The notes below the pieces were generated by a model. That model was given only the letters and a program-made list of their open reading frames with translations, had not been told where the DNA came from and searched no databases. The position numbers were made by a program, and so were the translations under genes. A DNA stretch of 7,428 nucleotides from Pseudomonadota bacterium (GTDB taxonomy: Bacteria; Pseudomonadota; Alphaproteobacteria; Micropepsales; Micropepsaceae), in the NCBI GenBank assembly GCA_023427355.1, contig JAEZBK010000027.1, forward strand, positions 1 to 7,428, written 5' to 3'. Below, one piece after another: positions 6,163 through 7,428 of the stretch (the stretch's first letter is position 1; each line of letters opens with the position of its first letter).

Positions 6163-7248
6163 ATGAAACGCAAGACGCTTTACAGCCGCGCCAGGCGGGC
6201 GCGCAGCACGGCGAACCGGCAGGAGACGGATGCCGTCCTGCGCGACGACTGGTTCGAGGACAAGCGCGGCCCCGGCCCCCTCACCCTGGGCTGGCGGCGC
6301 TTCACCGCCTGGCTGGACCGCCGCAACCTCACCCGCGCCGCCGCCGCCGCCGCGCTGGTCCTGCTGGCGGTGACGCTGTCGCTGTCGCTATTGGGCGGCT
6401 GGCGCTATTTCAATCCCGGTCCCAAGCAGTTCACCCAGTGGGACATCGACAACGCCGTCAAGCACACGCTGGAGAACACGCCGCCGGGCCCGGACCAGAG
6501 CGCCATGGCCGCCGCCATCATCGCGCCGTCGCTGGTGCGGGTGGAGGGCTTCCTGTCCCCCGACCGCAAGGCGGAGGCCGACAAGGCCGAGGAAGCCGAA
6601 GCCCGTGCCGAGGCGCGCAAGGCCGGGCGCCGCTATGTGCCGCCGACCAAGGAAGAGCTGGAGAAAAAGCTGGCCGAGGACAAAGGCGTGGACGGCAAGC
6701 CCCGCGCCGACGCCACCGGATCGGGCGTGGTGATTTCCGAGCGTGGCGACATCCTGACCAACCTGCACGTCATCCGCACCACCGACCGCTGGGAGATCAC
6801 CTTCTGGGACGGCAGCAAGTCGGACGCCATCCTGGTTTCCATGCAGCCGGAGAACGACCTGGCGGTGATCCGCCCGCGCACCCAGCCCGACGACCTGAAG
6901 CCCGCCACCATGGCATCCACCGCCGACCTGAACCCCGGCGACATGGTGGTGGCGTCGGGCTTTCCGTTCGGTATCGGCCCCTCCGTTTCCTCCGGCGTGA
7001 TCGCGGGCCTGAAGCGGGAGTTCGTGGATCCCGAGAACAAGGAAAAGCCCAAGATGACCAACCTCATCCAGTTCGATGCGGCGGTGAATCCGGGCAATTC
7101 GGGCGGGCCGCTGGTCAATCGCGACGGCGAGGTCATCGGCATCGTCACCGCCATCTACAATCCCAGCGGCAATCGCGTCTTCGCGGGCATGTCGTTTGCG
7201 GTGCCGATCGAGAATGCGGCCCGCGCGGTGGGAGACAATCCGCTTTAG
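6163..7248 (+). CDS. Membrane-anchored S1C (HtrA/Deg-like) trypsin-like serine protease without PDZ domain
   Basis: A 361-residue protein. A basic cytoplasmic N-terminus (1-55) is followed by one hydrophobic segment (about 57-78), then a protease domain expected on the periplasmic side. The catalytic triad is visible: H202 in TNLHVI, D232 in ENDLAV and S313 in GNSGGP. Further S1C features are TGSGVVISERGDILTN (185-200) and FDAAVNPGNSGGPLV. Between the first beta strand (VRVEGF, 125-130) and TGSGVV lies a highly charged, probably helical insert of about 50 residues (133-182) rich in Lys, Glu and Ala. The protein ends right after the protease fold, so the PDZ domains of DegP/DegS are missing. 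A role in envelope protein cleavage or quality control is inferred. The start at 6163 is chosen because the MKRK-rich N-terminus fits a membrane protein; the frame remains open to 5914, but that part looks non-coding. The ribosome binding site is weak. The MoxR-type gene follows after 48 bases with no terminator. Confidence 0.88.
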   Translation: MKRKTLYSRARRARSTANRQETDAVLRDDWFEDKRGPGPLTLGWRRFTAWLDRRNLTRAAAAAALVLLAVTLSLSLLGGWRYFNPGPKQFTQWDIDNAVKHTLENTPPGPDQSAMAAAIIAPSLVRVEGFLSPDRKAEADKAEEAEARAEARKAGRRYVPPTKEELEKKLAEDKGVDGKPRADATGSGVVISERGDILTNLHVIRTTDRWEITFWDGSKSDAILVSMQPENDLAVIRPRTQPDDLKPATMASTADLNPGDMVVASGFPFGIGPSVSSGVIAGLKREFVDPENKEKPKMTNLIQFDAAVNPGNSGGPLVNRDGEVIGIVTAIYNPSGNRVFAGMSFAVPIENAARAVGDNPL

Positions 7249-7296
7249 GCGCCGCCAGGCGCGGCAACGACAACACGATCATTCAAGGGTGATGGC

Positions 7297-7428
7297 ATGA
7301 CCGACACGACGCATACGGGCCTGGAGCACCTGCTCTATGAAGTGAAGAAGGTCGTGGTCGGCCAGGATTACTTCCTGGAGCGCGTGCTGATCGCACTGCT
7401 GGCCGGGGGACACCTTCTGGTCGAAGGC
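7297..7428 (+). CDS. MoxR-family AAA+ ATPase (N-terminal fragment, cut by window edge)
   Basis: Only 44 codons are visible. They match the N-terminus of MoxR-type AAA+ ATPases: a helix ending in VVVGQDYFLERVLIALLAGG (19-38), then HLLVEG, the strand that leads into the Walker A loop. The loop itself lies just past the edge, so nucleotide binding cannot be confirmed here. An AAGGG at 7285-7289 lies seven bases before the ATG. The family works as chaperone-like ATPases, often beside DUF58 and von Willebrand A-domain proteins, which should be sought downstream. It follows the membrane-anchored protease in the same direction with only a 5-bp hairpin and no U-tract between (7249-7262), so co-transcription is likely. 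Confidence 0.85.
   Translation, partial: MTDTTHTGLEHLLYEVKKVVVGQDYFLERVLIALLAGGHLLVEG

Noticed and set aside
7249..7262. Small hairpin GCGCC-GCCA-GGCGC after the protease stop
   Set aside because: The stem is only 5 bp and no T-tract follows, so it does not qualify as an intrinsic terminator between the protease and MoxR genes.
6438..7292. Overlapping plus-strand reading frame of 284 codons within the protease gene
   Set aside because: Alternative-frame shadow, Arg/Gly/His-rich and without domains; the protease frame contains the full catalytic triad.

Overview
The window is GC-rich bacterial chromosome with dense coding and GC-biased third codon positions. A proteobacterium, probably an alphaproteobacterium, is the best guess from the overall protein character and from the membrane-anchored protease followed by a MoxR-type ATPase. 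No rRNA or tRNA marker is present, so the lineage stays an inference. I see no mobile element, tRNA, rRNA or CRISPR array.

Left part (1-3316, minus strand): a two-gene operon, read right to left. The first gene encodes an exported di-heme c-type cytochrome fused to DUF1587/DUF1595/DUF1592/DUF1588/DUF1585 modules (3082 down to 1061). It is followed after 44 bases by a DUF1552 protein with a Tat-like signal that runs off the left edge (1016 down to 1). The pair resembles gene pairs best known from Planctomycetes and related phyla, and its biochemical role is not established. Its control region at about 3083-3260 carries a plausible sigma-70-like promoter. One perfect 15-bp inverted repeat overlaps the -35 box and a second, different one lies over the predicted start point.

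Middle part (3279-5832, minus strand): a single gene for an 830-residue transketolase-like thiamine diphosphate enzyme, ended by a clear intrinsic terminator. Nearly all catalytic histidines and the catalytic glutamate of transketolase can be aligned by eye. However, the metal/ThDP motif Gly-Asp-Gly reads Gly-Glu-Phe and the protein is about 165 residues longer than ordinary transketolase. It is a candidate for altered substrate use.

Right part (5833-7428): a 330-base divergent intergenic region with a perfect 12-bp palindrome. It leads into a plus-strand operon encoding a membrane-anchored S1C (HtrA/Deg-like) serine protease without a PDZ domain, then the first 44 codons of a MoxR-family AAA+ ATPase cut off just before its Walker A loop. 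These two are probably co-transcribed and may act together in envelope protein maturation or quality control.

The strongest candidates for something undescribed are the transketolase-like enzyme with the altered cofactor motif and the cytochrome/DUF1552 operon with its double-palindrome promoter.
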